From Clostridia bacterium (GTDB taxonomy: Bacteria > Bacillota > Clostridia > Oscillospirales > QAKW01): DNA of 11,412 nucleotides. The stretch covers positions 1 through 11,412 of the forward strand of contig JAFSBD010000002.1 in NCBI GenBank assembly GCA_017442025.1, in the 5' to 3' direction. The position numbers were made by a program, and so were the translations under genes. Under the pieces are notes generated by a model that saw only the letters and a list, made by a program, of their open reading frames with translations, did no database searches and had not been told where the DNA came from. The number at the start of each line of letters is the position of its first letter. Position 1 is the stretch's first letter. Positions 5,245-11,412 of the stretch are shown one piece after another.

Positions 5245-6729
5245 ATGGCAAAGTTAGGTTTTGATAATGCTGAATATGTTCGGTTGCAGTCGCAAAACAT
5301 CCGCGATCGCATCGCCATGTTCGGCGATAAGCTTTATATGGAGTTCGGCGGAAAGCTGTTTGATGATTATCACGCTTCCCGTGTGCTCCCCGGTTTCGAG
5401 CCCGATTCTAAAGTCAAGATGCTGCTCAACCTCAAGGATGATGCGGAGATCGTTATCGCCATCGATGCCAACGCCATCGAGAAGAATAAGCGCCGCGGCG
5501 ATCTGGGAATCACCTATGATCTGGATACTTTGCGGCTGATTGATGCCTTTCGGGGGATCGGCCTTTATGTCGGTAGCGTTGTTATCACCCGCTGGACAGG
5601 CCAGCCCCTGGCCGTTGCCTTTGAAAAGCGGCTGATCAATCTGGGCATCAAGGTCTATCGCCATTATAACATTCCCGATTACCCTTCCAATGTTCCCTTG
5701 ATCGTCAGCGACGAAGGGTTTGGAAAAAATGATTTTATTGAAACGACCCGCAAATTGATCGTTGTTACCGGCCCCGGCCCGGGCAGCGGCAAGATGGCCA
5801 CCTGCCTTTCCCAGCTTTACCATGAGCAAAAGCGGGGCATCAAGGCGGGCTATGCCAAGTTTGAAACCTTCCCCATCTGGAACCTTCCCTTGAAGCATCC
5901 GGTGAATGCGGCCTATGAGGCGGCCACCGCGGATCTGGACGATGTGAATATGATCGATCCTTTCCATCTGGAGACCTATGGCGAGACCGCCATCAACTAT
6001 AATCGGGATATTGAGATCTTCCCGGTTGTCAACGCCATGATGGAGCGGATCATGGGTCAATCCCCTTATAAGAGCCCAACCGATATGGGTGTGAATATGG
6101 CCGGCTGTGCTATTTGCGATGATGAGGCTGTCCGCGCCGCCGCCAATCAGGAGATCATCCGCCGTTATTACGCGGCGCTCTGCGCAGTCCGCCAAGGCAA
6201 TAGTGAGCAAAGCGAGGTCAGCAAGATCGAATTGCTGATGAATCAGATGCAGATCACCGTTGCCGATCGGCCGGTGGCCGCCGCCGCGGTGGCCAAAGCC
6301 GAAGCGACCGGCGCGCCCGCTACCGCCATTCAGTTGGCCGATGGGCGGATCATCACCGGCAAGACCTCCTCTCTTTTGGGCGCATCCTCTTCGATGCTGC
6401 TCAACGTTTTGAAGGTATTGGGGGATATTCCCGATGAGGTGCAGCTCCTTTCCCCCACCATCATCGAGCCCATCCAGCGGATGAAGACCGGCGTTTTGGG
6501 CAACCATAACCCCCGCCTCCATACCGATGAGGTGTTGATCGCGCTCTCCATCTGCGCCGCCACCGACCCCCGCGCCAAGCTGGCGTTGGAGCAGGTGGGC
6601 AAGCTCAAGGGCGTGGAGGCCCATTCCTCGGTGATCCTTTCCCGGGTGGACGAGCAGACCTTCCGCAAGTTGGGGGTCAACCTCACCTGCGAGCCCCGCT
6701 ATCAGACGAAAAAACTTTATCATGCATAA
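5245..6729 (+). CDS. DUF1846 family protein, function unknown
   Basis: A 494-residue protein that I recognise as a member of the DUF1846 family, conserved in Firmicutes and some Actinobacteria and without an established biochemical role. Signature stretches include LGFDNAEY at the start, YMEFGGKLFDDYHASRVLPG, IAIDANAIEKNK, RGDLGITYD, IVSDEGFGKNDFIET, and CLSQLYHEQKRGIKAGYAKF. A glycine-rich segment G176-P-G-P-G-S-G-K183 looks like a nucleotide-binding loop but does not fit Walker A exactly, since the Lys is followed by Met and the first Gly is off by one. The C-terminal part (from about residue 430, HNPRLHTDEVLIALS) is also family-typical, so the gene looks full length. The start was chosen at ATG 5245, eight bases after AGGAGG. 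It leads a plus-strand series; tex follows after 48 bases. Family certain, function unknown. Confidence 0.92.
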   Translation: MAKLGFDNAEYVRLQSQNIRDRIAMFGDKLYMEFGGKLFDDYHASRVLPGFEPDSKVKMLLNLKDDAEIVIAIDANAIEKNKRRGDLGITYDLDTLRLIDAFRGIGLYVGSVVITRWTGQPLAVAFEKRLINLGIKVYRHYNIPDYPSNVPLIVSDEGFGKNDFIETTRKLIVVTGPGPGSGKMATCLSQLYHEQKRGIKAGYAKFETFPIWNLPLKHPVNAAYEAATADLDDVNMIDPFHLETYGETAINYNRDIEIFPVVNAMMERIMGQSPYKSPTDMGVNMAGCAICDDEAVRAAANQEIIRRYYAALCAVRQGNSEQSEVSKIELLMNQMQITVADRPVAAAAVAKAEATGAPATAIQLADGRIITGKTSSLLGASSSMLLNVLKVLGDIPDEVQLLSPTIIEPIQRMKTGVLGNHNPRLHTDEVLIALSICAATDPRAKLALEQVGKLKGVEAHSSVILSRVDEQTFRKLGVNLTCEPRYQTKKLYHA

Positions 6730-6732
6730 TCA

Positions 6733-6760
6733 ATGCCGAACGGCTATGGCCGTTCGGCAT
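6733..6760. other. Perfect hairpin between DUF1846 and tex
   Basis: Twelve-base perfect arms, ATGCCGAACGGC and its complement, with a TATG loop, lying three bases after the DUF1846 stop codon and ending six bases before the tex ribosome binding site. Only three T bases follow, so it is a poor intrinsic terminator and more likely a weak attenuator, a 3'-end stabiliser or a processing site. Confidence 0.75.
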
Positions 6761-6777
6761 TTCAATGGGAGAACATC

Positions 6778-8928
6778 ATGGATATTAATAAGATTCTTGC
6801 CAAGGAACTGAATATTAAAGAAACCCAGGTCGCCGCCGCGGTGGCGTTGATGGACGATGGCAATACCATCCCCTTTATCGCCCGCTACCGCAAGGAAGCC
6901 ACCGGCGGGCTGGACGATCAGGTGCTGCGCGCCCTTTCCGATCGGCTGACTTACCTGCGCAATCTGGCCAAGCGGAAGGAAGAGGTGGCGGCCGCCATCG
7001 AGGCCCAGGGTAAGCTGACGGAAGAACTGCAGGCCGCATTGAATGCCGCCGCGACTTTGGCGGAGGTGGAGGATCTATACCGCCCCTATAAGCAAAAGAA
7101 GCAGACCCGCGCAAGCAAGGCGCGGGCGCGGGGGTTGGAGCCTTTGGCGCTGGCCATTTTGGAGCAGGATGTCGCGCTGGACCCCTTGGCTGAGGCCTCA
7201 AACTATGTAAATGAAGAGGCCGAAGTGCCCACCGCCGAGGATGCCCTGCAGGGTGCGCGGGATATTATCGCCGAGACCATCTCCGATGATGCCGAAATGC
7301 GCCGCCTTTTGCGCGCCTTTTATCTCAAAGAGGCGAAGGTCAGCGGCGAGCAGATCCCCGATTCCAAGGATGAGCGGGGCGTCTTTGCCATGTATTATGA
7401 ATTTGAAGAGCTGGTGCGTAAGATCCCCGGCCATCGGGTTTTGGCCCTCAATCGGGGCGAGGCGGAAGAGGTTTTGCGGGTCAAGGTGAAGGTGGAAGAA
7501 TCCGCCGCTATCCGCATTCTGGAGAAGGCCTATGTTAAAAACGATACCAAGAGTGCCGAGCAGGTGCGCCTTGCCGCCGAAGATGCCTTCAGCCGCCTGA
7601 TCGATCCCTCCATGGAGCGGGAGATCCGCAATACCATGAGCGAGCGGGCGCAGGAGCAGGCGATGGGCGTATTCTCGGTCAATCTGCGCCATCTGCTGAT
7701 GCAGCCGCCCATCAAAGGGATGGTTACCTTGGGGCTGGATCCTGCCTACCGTACCGGTTGCAAGATCGCGGTTGTGGACGAAACGGGCAAGGTGCTGGAT
7801 ACCACCGTTGTCTATCCCACGCCCCCGCAGAATAAAGTAGAAGAAGCCAAAGTCAAGCTGAAGGCTTTGATCAAAAAACATGGAGTTACCCTCATCAGCA
7901 TCGGCAACGGCACCGCCTCGCGGGAGTCGGAGCAGTTTGCGGCCGAGTTGATTCGGGAACTGGATACCCCGGTTCATTATGTTATTGTCAACGAAGCGGG
8001 TGCTTCGGTCTATTCCGCCTCCAAATTGGCGGCGGAGGAATTTCCCCAATTTGATGTTTCCCTGCGTTCGGCCGTTTCCATCGCCCGAAGATTGCAGGAT
8101 CCCTTGGCCGAGCTGGTCAAGATCGATCCCAAATCCATCGGTGTCGGCCAATATCAGCATGATATGCCCAAGGCAAGATTGGGCGAGGCGCTGGGCGGGG
8201 TTGTTGAAGATTGCGTCAACTCGGTGGGCGTGGAGCTCAATACCGCCAGCGCACCCCTGCTGGCTCAGGTGGCGGGCATCAATCAATCCATTGCCAAAAA
8301 TATTGTTGCTTATCGGGAAAAGGAGGGCGCTTTCCGCACCCGCAAGCAACTTCTGAAGGTGCCCAAGCTGGGCCCCAAGGCCTATGAGCAGTGCGCGGGC
8401 TTTTTGCGGGTCTCGGGCGGGGAAGAGCCGCTGGATAATACCGCGGTCCATCCCGAAAGTTACCCTGCCGCCCGCCTCTTTTTGAAAAAATGCGGCTATA
8501 CCGCCGAAGATCTGCGGAGCGGCGCGGTGAGCGGCATCGCCAAATTCACCGAAGGGGAAAGCGGCAAGAAACTTGCCGATGAATTGGGGGTCGGCCTGCC
8601 CACCTTGCAGGATATTGCCGCCTTTTTGCAAAAGCCCGGCCGCGACCCGCGGGACGAACTGCCCCGCCCCATCCTCAAGACCGACGTTTTGAAACTGGAA
8701 GACCTGCGGGAAGGGATGATCCTGCAGGGAACGGTGCGCAATGTCATCGATTTCGGCGCGTTTGTGGATATCGGTGTCCATGAAGACGGGCTGGTCCATA
8801 TTTCCCAGATCTGCGACCGCTATATCCGCCATCCCGGCGAGGTTTTGAAGGTGGGGGATATTGTTAAAGTAAAAGTGATCTCGGTGGATCTCAAAAAGAG
8901 CCGCATCGGCCTTTCGATGAAAATCTAA
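6778..8928 (+). CDS. tex: Tex family transcription accessory / S1 RNA-binding protein
   Basis: A 716-residue full-length Tex protein, a cytoplasmic nucleic-acid-binding factor related to eukaryotic Spt6 and linked to transcription and RNA handling. Domain order is visible: an N-terminal helical Tex domain (IPFIARYRKEATGGLDD near residue 35, then VEDLYRPYKQKKQTRA), a YqgF/RNase-H-like domain from about residue 314 (GLDPAYRTGCKIAVVDETG, then SIGNGTASRESE), helix-hairpin-helix repeats around 485-540 (NTASAPLLAQVAGI, KLGPKAYEQCAGFLRV), and a C-terminal S1 domain from about 644 (GTVRNVIDFGAFVDIGVHEDG, LVHISQI). The start is the ATG at 6778, six bases after GGGAG; a longer reading begins inside the preceding hairpin. 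No separate promoter is evident, so it probably shares the DUF1846 transcript. No clear terminator follows. Confidence 0.96.
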   Translation: MDINKILAKELNIKETQVAAAVALMDDGNTIPFIARYRKEATGGLDDQVLRALSDRLTYLRNLAKRKEEVAAAIEAQGKLTEELQAALNAAATLAEVEDLYRPYKQKKQTRASKARARGLEPLALAILEQDVALDPLAEASNYVNEEAEVPTAEDALQGARDIIAETISDDAEMRRLLRAFYLKEAKVSGEQIPDSKDERGVFAMYYEFEELVRKIPGHRVLALNRGEAEEVLRVKVKVEESAAIRILEKAYVKNDTKSAEQVRLAAEDAFSRLIDPSMEREIRNTMSERAQEQAMGVFSVNLRHLLMQPPIKGMVTLGLDPAYRTGCKIAVVDETGKVLDTTVVYPTPPQNKVEEAKVKLKALIKKHGVTLISIGNGTASRESEQFAAELIRELDTPVHYVIVNEAGASVYSASKLAAEEFPQFDVSLRSAVSIARRLQDPLAELVKIDPKSIGVGQYQHDMPKARLGEALGGVVEDCVNSVGVELNTASAPLLAQVAGINQSIAKNIVAYREKEGAFRTRKQLLKVPKLGPKAYEQCAGFLRVSGGEEPLDNTAVHPESYPAARLFLKKCGYTAEDLRSGAVSGIAKFTEGESGKKLADELGVGLPTLQDIAAFLQKPGRDPRDELPRPILKTDVLKLEDLREGMILQGTVRNVIDFGAFVDIGVHEDGLVHISQICDRYIRHPGEVLKVGDIVKVKVISVDLKKSRIGLSMKI

Positions 8929-8963
8929 AAATTTCGCAAAAGCCCTTTCTTTTTTCGCACGTT

Positions 8964-8974
8964 TGGTATATACT
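8964..8974 (+). promoter_or_regulatory. Possible extended -10 promoter of the LCP gene
   Basis: TGGTATATACT holds overlapping -10 candidates (TATATA with an extended TGG, or TATACT) about 40 bases before the gene. No good -35 box is present, only a T-rich stretch, so activity is uncertain and read-through from tex is possible. Confidence 0.4.
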
Positions 8975-9012
8975 TTCAAAGGAAAAATAATTAGGAAGTG
9001 AAATCAAAGGAA

Positions 9013-10353
9013 ATGAAAAGAATATTTTCATGGCTGAATAATTTCTTTATGCAAAACGGCAAACTGCGGGTCTATGTTGTTCCTGCGGTGTTGCTGATGA
9101 TCCTCGCGGGCTTTGGTTGCAAGGGTATGATCGATCTGGCGGGCAATTTCCGCTATCGGCAAAACGACCTTTTGCAATCGATGGAGGATCTCGGCATCAA
9201 TGCCGATTTCCATATGGATACCCCCGAAGGGATCACCAATATTGCCCTTTTCGGTATCGATGCCCGCAACGAGAATTTTCATGGCCTTTCCGATTCCATC
9301 ATGATCATCTCCATCGATGCGGAGCATAATGATATTAAGATCGTTTCGGTCCTGCGGGATAGCTTGGTTCCGATCGAGGGCTACGGCCACCAAAAGATCA
9401 ACGCCGCCTATAATTTCGGCGGCCCTCAGCTGGCGGTTAAGACCTTAAATCAGGTATTTAACCTCAATATCCGCCATTATGCAACGGTGGATTTCGTCAG
9501 CATGGCGGATATCATCGAGGTGGTGGGCGGTATCGAGGCCGAGCTGACCGAAGCCGAGGTGCGCAACGCCAATGTTCATATTGAATCGATGCACCGTGAG
9601 CGGGGCACCGCGTTGGATTATATCCAGGAGCCCGGTAAGCAGACTCTAAACGGCGTGCAGGCGGTGGCCTATGCGCGGATCCGCAAGGTATCCAATTTCA
9701 ACGGTACTGCCAACGATCCCGGCCGCACCGAGCGTCAGCGGCTGGTAATGCGCCAGCTTTTTGATAAAGCCTTGGCGATGGATATCTCCAAATATCCCAA
9801 GATGATCCGTGCCCTGCTCCCTTATATGGAAACTTCTTTGACCTATAAGGATATCTTCAGCCTGGCAGGCCTCTTGGCCAGTGATGGGGTGGAACTGAAG
9901 GAAGATCGGATTCCCGCCGATCGGGCGATGATCCAATACGGTATGAGCGTGCCCGGATTGGGCTCCTGCCATTATTATAATCTGGACTATGCCGCCAAGA
10001 TGATGAACGCTTTCCTTTTTGAGGATATTTCCTTTCAGGACTATATGGATACCAACGGCGTGGATTATACCCGCTGGTTTTATGGCGCAACCAATCATGC
10101 GCCCCAAGAACCCGAAGAGCCTTCGGTGGATGAGCCGGTGGTAGATGCTCCGGCAGTAGAAACACCGGAACCCACTCCTCCCGTGCAGGAACCTTCGGTG
10201 GATGTGCCTGCGGTGGATGATCCGATTGTGGATGTTCCGGTTGTGGAGGATCCGGTCGTGGATACGCCGACGGAAGACCCTCCGGCTACCGATCCCCCGG
10301 TTACCGAGCAACCGACCGATCCCGCGCCGACCGACCCTGCACCAACAGTATGA
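9013..10353 (+). CDS. LytR-CpsA-Psr (LCP) family cell-wall glycopolymer ligase with acidic Pro-rich tail
   Basis: A 446-residue LCP protein. This family transfers undecaprenyl-linked glycopolymers such as teichoic acid or capsule to peptidoglycan outside the membrane. One membrane anchor lies near residues 18-36 with a positively charged cytoplasmic start. The LCP domain follows: the FGIDAR segment (G81), SDSIMIISID, the catalytic-region R115-D-S, KINAAYNFGG, VDFVSMADIIEVVGG, and GRTERQR near 237-243, whose Arg residues bind the lipid pyrophosphate. All are intact, so it is probably active. From about residue 363 the protein becomes an 84-residue tail of Pro, Val, Asp, Glu and Thr without Lys, Arg, Gly or aromatic residues. 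The start is uncertain: ATG 9013 has AAAGG only two bases ahead, with a near-perfect AGGAAGTGA further up; a GTG at 8998 is the alternative. It ends at a strong terminator. Confidence 0.94.
   Translation: MKRIFSWLNNFFMQNGKLRVYVVPAVLLMILAGFGCKGMIDLAGNFRYRQNDLLQSMEDLGINADFHMDTPEGITNIALFGIDARNENFHGLSDSIMIISIDAEHNDIKIVSVLRDSLVPIEGYGHQKINAAYNFGGPQLAVKTLNQVFNLNIRHYATVDFVSMADIIEVVGGIEAELTEAEVRNANVHIESMHRERGTALDYIQEPGKQTLNGVQAVAYARIRKVSNFNGTANDPGRTERQRLVMRQLFDKALAMDISKYPKMIRALLPYMETSLTYKDIFSLAGLLASDGVELKEDRIPADRAMIQYGMSVPGLGSCHYYNLDYAAKMMNAFLFEDISFQDYMDTNGVDYTRWFYGATNHAPQEPEEPSVDEPVVDAPAVETPEPTPPVQEPSVDVPAVDDPIVDVPVVEDPVVDTPTEDPPATDPPVTEQPTDPAPTDPAPTV
10099..10350 (+). repeat. Imperfect repeats coding the LCP Pro/Val/Asp tail
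   Basis: A degenerate short-period repeat encodes variants of V-D-x-P and, later, T-D-P. A 13-base direct repeat, CCTTCGGTGGATG, occurs at 10120-10132 and 10192-10204. Such arrays tend to vary in length between strains. Confidence 0.7.
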
Positions 10354-10357
10354 AATA

Positions 10358-10391
10358 AAAACGACTGATTGCAAAAGCAATCAGTCGTTTT
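10358..10391. terminator. Bidirectional terminator between LCP gene and ECF-like gene
   Basis: Perfect 15-base arms, AAAACGACTGATTGC and its complement, with an AAAA loop. A and T runs flank it on both sides. The right arm contains the TGA stop and the last two codons of the convergent minus-strand gene. Confidence 0.92.
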
Positions 10392-10926
10392 CTTGTTCTT
10401 CTTTTTGTTTCTTGCGGGCCAGCGCCAGGCCGCCGTGAAAACTTTTGCAAAGATCGTGGATCAAAATAAAGAGCAGCAGGCTTGCAAAGCCCTGAATGAG
10501 GTTTTTGGGTAGGGTCTCGGCGGCAAGGGTAAAGGCATCCATACCGCTCTTTTGAATCAGTTGGAAGATCAGCTCCGCCAGATAATAGCAGGGGATGGGG
10601 ATGAGGGCCGCAAAAGAGGCAAGCATTTCGGGATGATTCTTAGCGAGCTTTGCTCCATAGAGTTTTTTGGCCGCCCAGACCATCAGCAGTTTGATGAGCA
10701 AGGTGATGGGCGCCAAGATCATATACCCTTTAAAAAGATCCGCAGCCATACTTGCCGCGCCACAGGCGATCAGCGCGTGGGGAGCGGGCAAAAAGATCGC
10801 CGCCAGTAAAACAAGGGGATCGGCGGGGTGCATATAGCCATGGGCAAAGGGCTGGCCCAGCATGGCCGCCAAAAGGATCAAAACAAAGAAAAGGATGGCC
10901 CTTTTCATATTACGGTCCAATTTCAT
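10381..10926 (-). CDS. ECF transporter S component-like membrane protein
   Basis: A 181-residue integral membrane protein with about five or six hydrophobic helices: residues 8-27, about 36-57, 63-87, 103-122 and 141-160. The stretch PADPLVLLAAIFLPAPHAL followed by ADLFKGYMILAPITLLIKLLMV matches the layout of substrate-binding S components of energy-coupling-factor vitamin transporters (asp-containing loop, small-residue helix, DLxxGY, AP-T-LLIK). Substrate is unknown. No EcfA/EcfT genes are adjacent, as expected for group II ECF systems that share a common energising module. The C-terminus is charged (KKQKEEQEND) and cytoplasmic. The ATG at 10926 is 10 bases after AAAGGAG; the Met at residue 7 is an alternative. 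It has its own promoter and terminates in the stem shared with the LCP gene. The family call is moderately sure; a generic membrane protein is the fallback. Confidence 0.75.
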   Translation of the reverse strand: MKLDRNMKRAILFFVLILLAAMLGQPFAHGYMHPADPLVLLAAIFLPAPHALIACGAASMAADLFKGYMILAPITLLIKLLMVWAAKKLYGAKLAKNHPEMLASFAALIPIPCYYLAELIFQLIQKSGMDAFTLAAETLPKNLIQGFASLLLFILIHDLCKSFHGGLALARKKQKEEQEND

Positions 10927-10956
10927 AAATCATAAACTCCTTTGATTAATGAAAAC

Positions 10957-10985
10957 AGTATAACAAAAAATGGAACGTTTTGCAA
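10957..10985 (-). promoter_or_regulatory. Promoter of the ECF S component-like gene
   Basis: -35 box TTGCAA (10985-10980), 17-base spacer, -10 box TATACT (10962-10957). It is back to back with the yebC promoter, with only 11 bases between the two -35 boxes. Confidence 0.72.
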
Positions 10986-10996
10986 CCACCAAAGGG

Positions 10997-11025
10997 TTGA
11001 AATTGGGAATTGGTTATGGTATACT
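10997..11025 (+). promoter_or_regulatory. Promoter of yebC
   Basis: -35 box TTGAAA (10997-11002), 17-base spacer, -10 box TATACT (11020-11025) preceded by an extended -10 TGG. The leader to the ATG is about 40 bases. Confidence 0.82.
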
Positions 11026-11071
11026 GAAATTTGTCATAAAACGAATTATATATTATAAGGAGCGAAAACCA

Positions 11072-11412
11072 ATGTCCGGACATTCCAAATGGCATAATAT
11101 CCAAAATAAGAAGGGCAAGACCGATGCCCAGCGCGCCAAGATCTTCACCAAGATGGCGCGCGAAATCAGCGTAATTGTGAAAGAAGGCGGTTCCAACCCC
11201 GCCGCCAACTCCCGCCAGGCCGATGCCATCGCCAAGGCAAAGGCGGCCAATGTGCCCAACGATAATATCGAGCGCGCCATCAAAAAGGCAGCCGGTGAAC
11301 GGGATACCCGCAATTATGAATCCTTGAACTATGAGGGATACGGCCCGGGCGGTCTTGCTGTCGTTGTCGATTGCCTCACCGATAACCGCAACCGTACCGC
11401 TGCGAATCTGCG
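11072..11412 (+). CDS. yebC: YebC/TACO1 family protein, 5' part only
   Basis: An open frame of 113 codons that runs off the right edge of the window, so its stop is not seen. The start MSGHSKWHNIQNKKGKTDAQ is the hallmark of the YebC family (PmpR/TACO1), followed by AKIFTKMAREI, VKEGG, and AKAANVPNDNIERAIKKA, then the start of the second domain with YEGYGPGGLAVVVDCLTDNRNRT. About half of a typical 240-residue member is present. Members are described as transcription regulators or as ribosome-associated translation factors; the SGHSKWHNI N-terminus is of the more common YebC type rather than the shorter YeeI-like branch. AAGGAG lies 9 bases before the ATG. It is expressed from its own strong promoter. 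Confidence 0.95.
   Translation, partial: MSGHSKWHNIQNKKGKTDAQRAKIFTKMAREISVIVKEGGSNPAANSRQADAIAKAKAANVPNDNIERAIKKAAGERDTRNYESLNYEGYGPGGLAVVVDCLTDNRNRTAANL

Noticed and set aside
5770..5793. Glycine-rich GPGPGSGK of the DUF1846 protein as a true Walker A motif
   Set aside because: Walker A needs G-x4-G-K-S/T; here the Lys is followed by Met and the Gly spacing is off, so it is reported only as a resemblance.
5254..6723. A 489-codon open frame antisense to DUF1846
   Set aside because: It is fully inside a gene of certain family, its translation is rich in Gly, His and Ile as expected from the reverse of this codon usage, and it has no recognisable domain.
7198..8979. A 593-codon open frame antisense to tex
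   Set aside because: It mirrors the clearly coding tex frame; the protein has no recognisable motif, and long antisense frames are common opposite GC-biased third positions.
9100..9125. Possible lipoprotein signal in the LCP protein (LAGFGC after the membrane helix)
   Set aside because: The residues before the Cys (GFG) do not fit a lipobox, and LCP proteins normally keep an uncleaved N-terminal anchor.
10910..10933. A seven-residue upstream ORF (ATG 10933 to TAA 10910) overlapping the start of the ECF-like gene, closer to the ribosome binding site than the main ATG
   Set aside because: Its ribosome binding site spacing is only 3 bases, while the main ATG has 10, near the 8-9 used by several other genes here; most likely chance.

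Overview
This window looks like an ordinary stretch of chromosome from a low- to mid-GC Gram-positive bacterium, most probably a gut-type Clostridia (Bacillota). The evidence is the gene set: a LytR-CpsA-Psr cell-wall ligase, an ECF-type S component, a DUF1846 protein, a sugar-transfer-type ATP-grasp protein, Tex and YebC. Strong AGGAGG-like ribosome binding sites, near-consensus sigma-A promoters with 17-bp spacers, and AT-flanked hairpin terminators agree with this. The genus cannot be read from the sequence. Genes are tightly packed and no gene-free stretch exceeds about 135 bp. I see no transposase, integrase, phage gene, CRISPR array, tRNA or rRNA, and no convincing new multi-gene system.

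Layout. On the minus strand, from about 2480 down to 24, lie a DMT/EamA transporter, a small XRE-type regulator and an ATP-grasp protein whose start overlaps the regulator's stop. A strong promoter for the regulator and ATP-grasp pair sits over the last codons of the transporter gene, and an inverted repeat covers its -10 box. Divergent from the transporter, on the plus strand, is a protein of the E2/chloramphenicol-acetyltransferase fold with its own terminator, then a separately promoted PIG-L/LmbE deacetylase. The deacetylase converges on a minus-strand short-chain dehydrogenase, and the two share one bidirectional terminator. Divergent from the dehydrogenase runs a plus-strand series: DUF1846, tex, then an LCP ligase with a long Pro/Val/Asp tail, ending in another bidirectional terminator shared with a convergent minus-strand ECF-type S component. 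Finally yebC starts on the plus strand and runs off the window.

How the genes relate. Most are single-gene transcription units with their own promoters, so little shared function can be inferred. Plausible joint units are the regulator with the ATP-grasp protein (translational coupling) and DUF1846 with tex (48-bp gap holding a hairpin without a T-tract). The points most worth a second look are two enzyme-fold proteins that appear to have lost canonical catalytic residues (the ATP-grasp protein and the E2-like acyltransferase), the operator-like palindrome on the regulator promoter, the function of DUF1846, and the hairpin before tex. Several genes begin downstream of the longest open frame because the upstream ATG lies inside or before the promoter; I chose starts from ribosome-binding-site spacing and promoter position.
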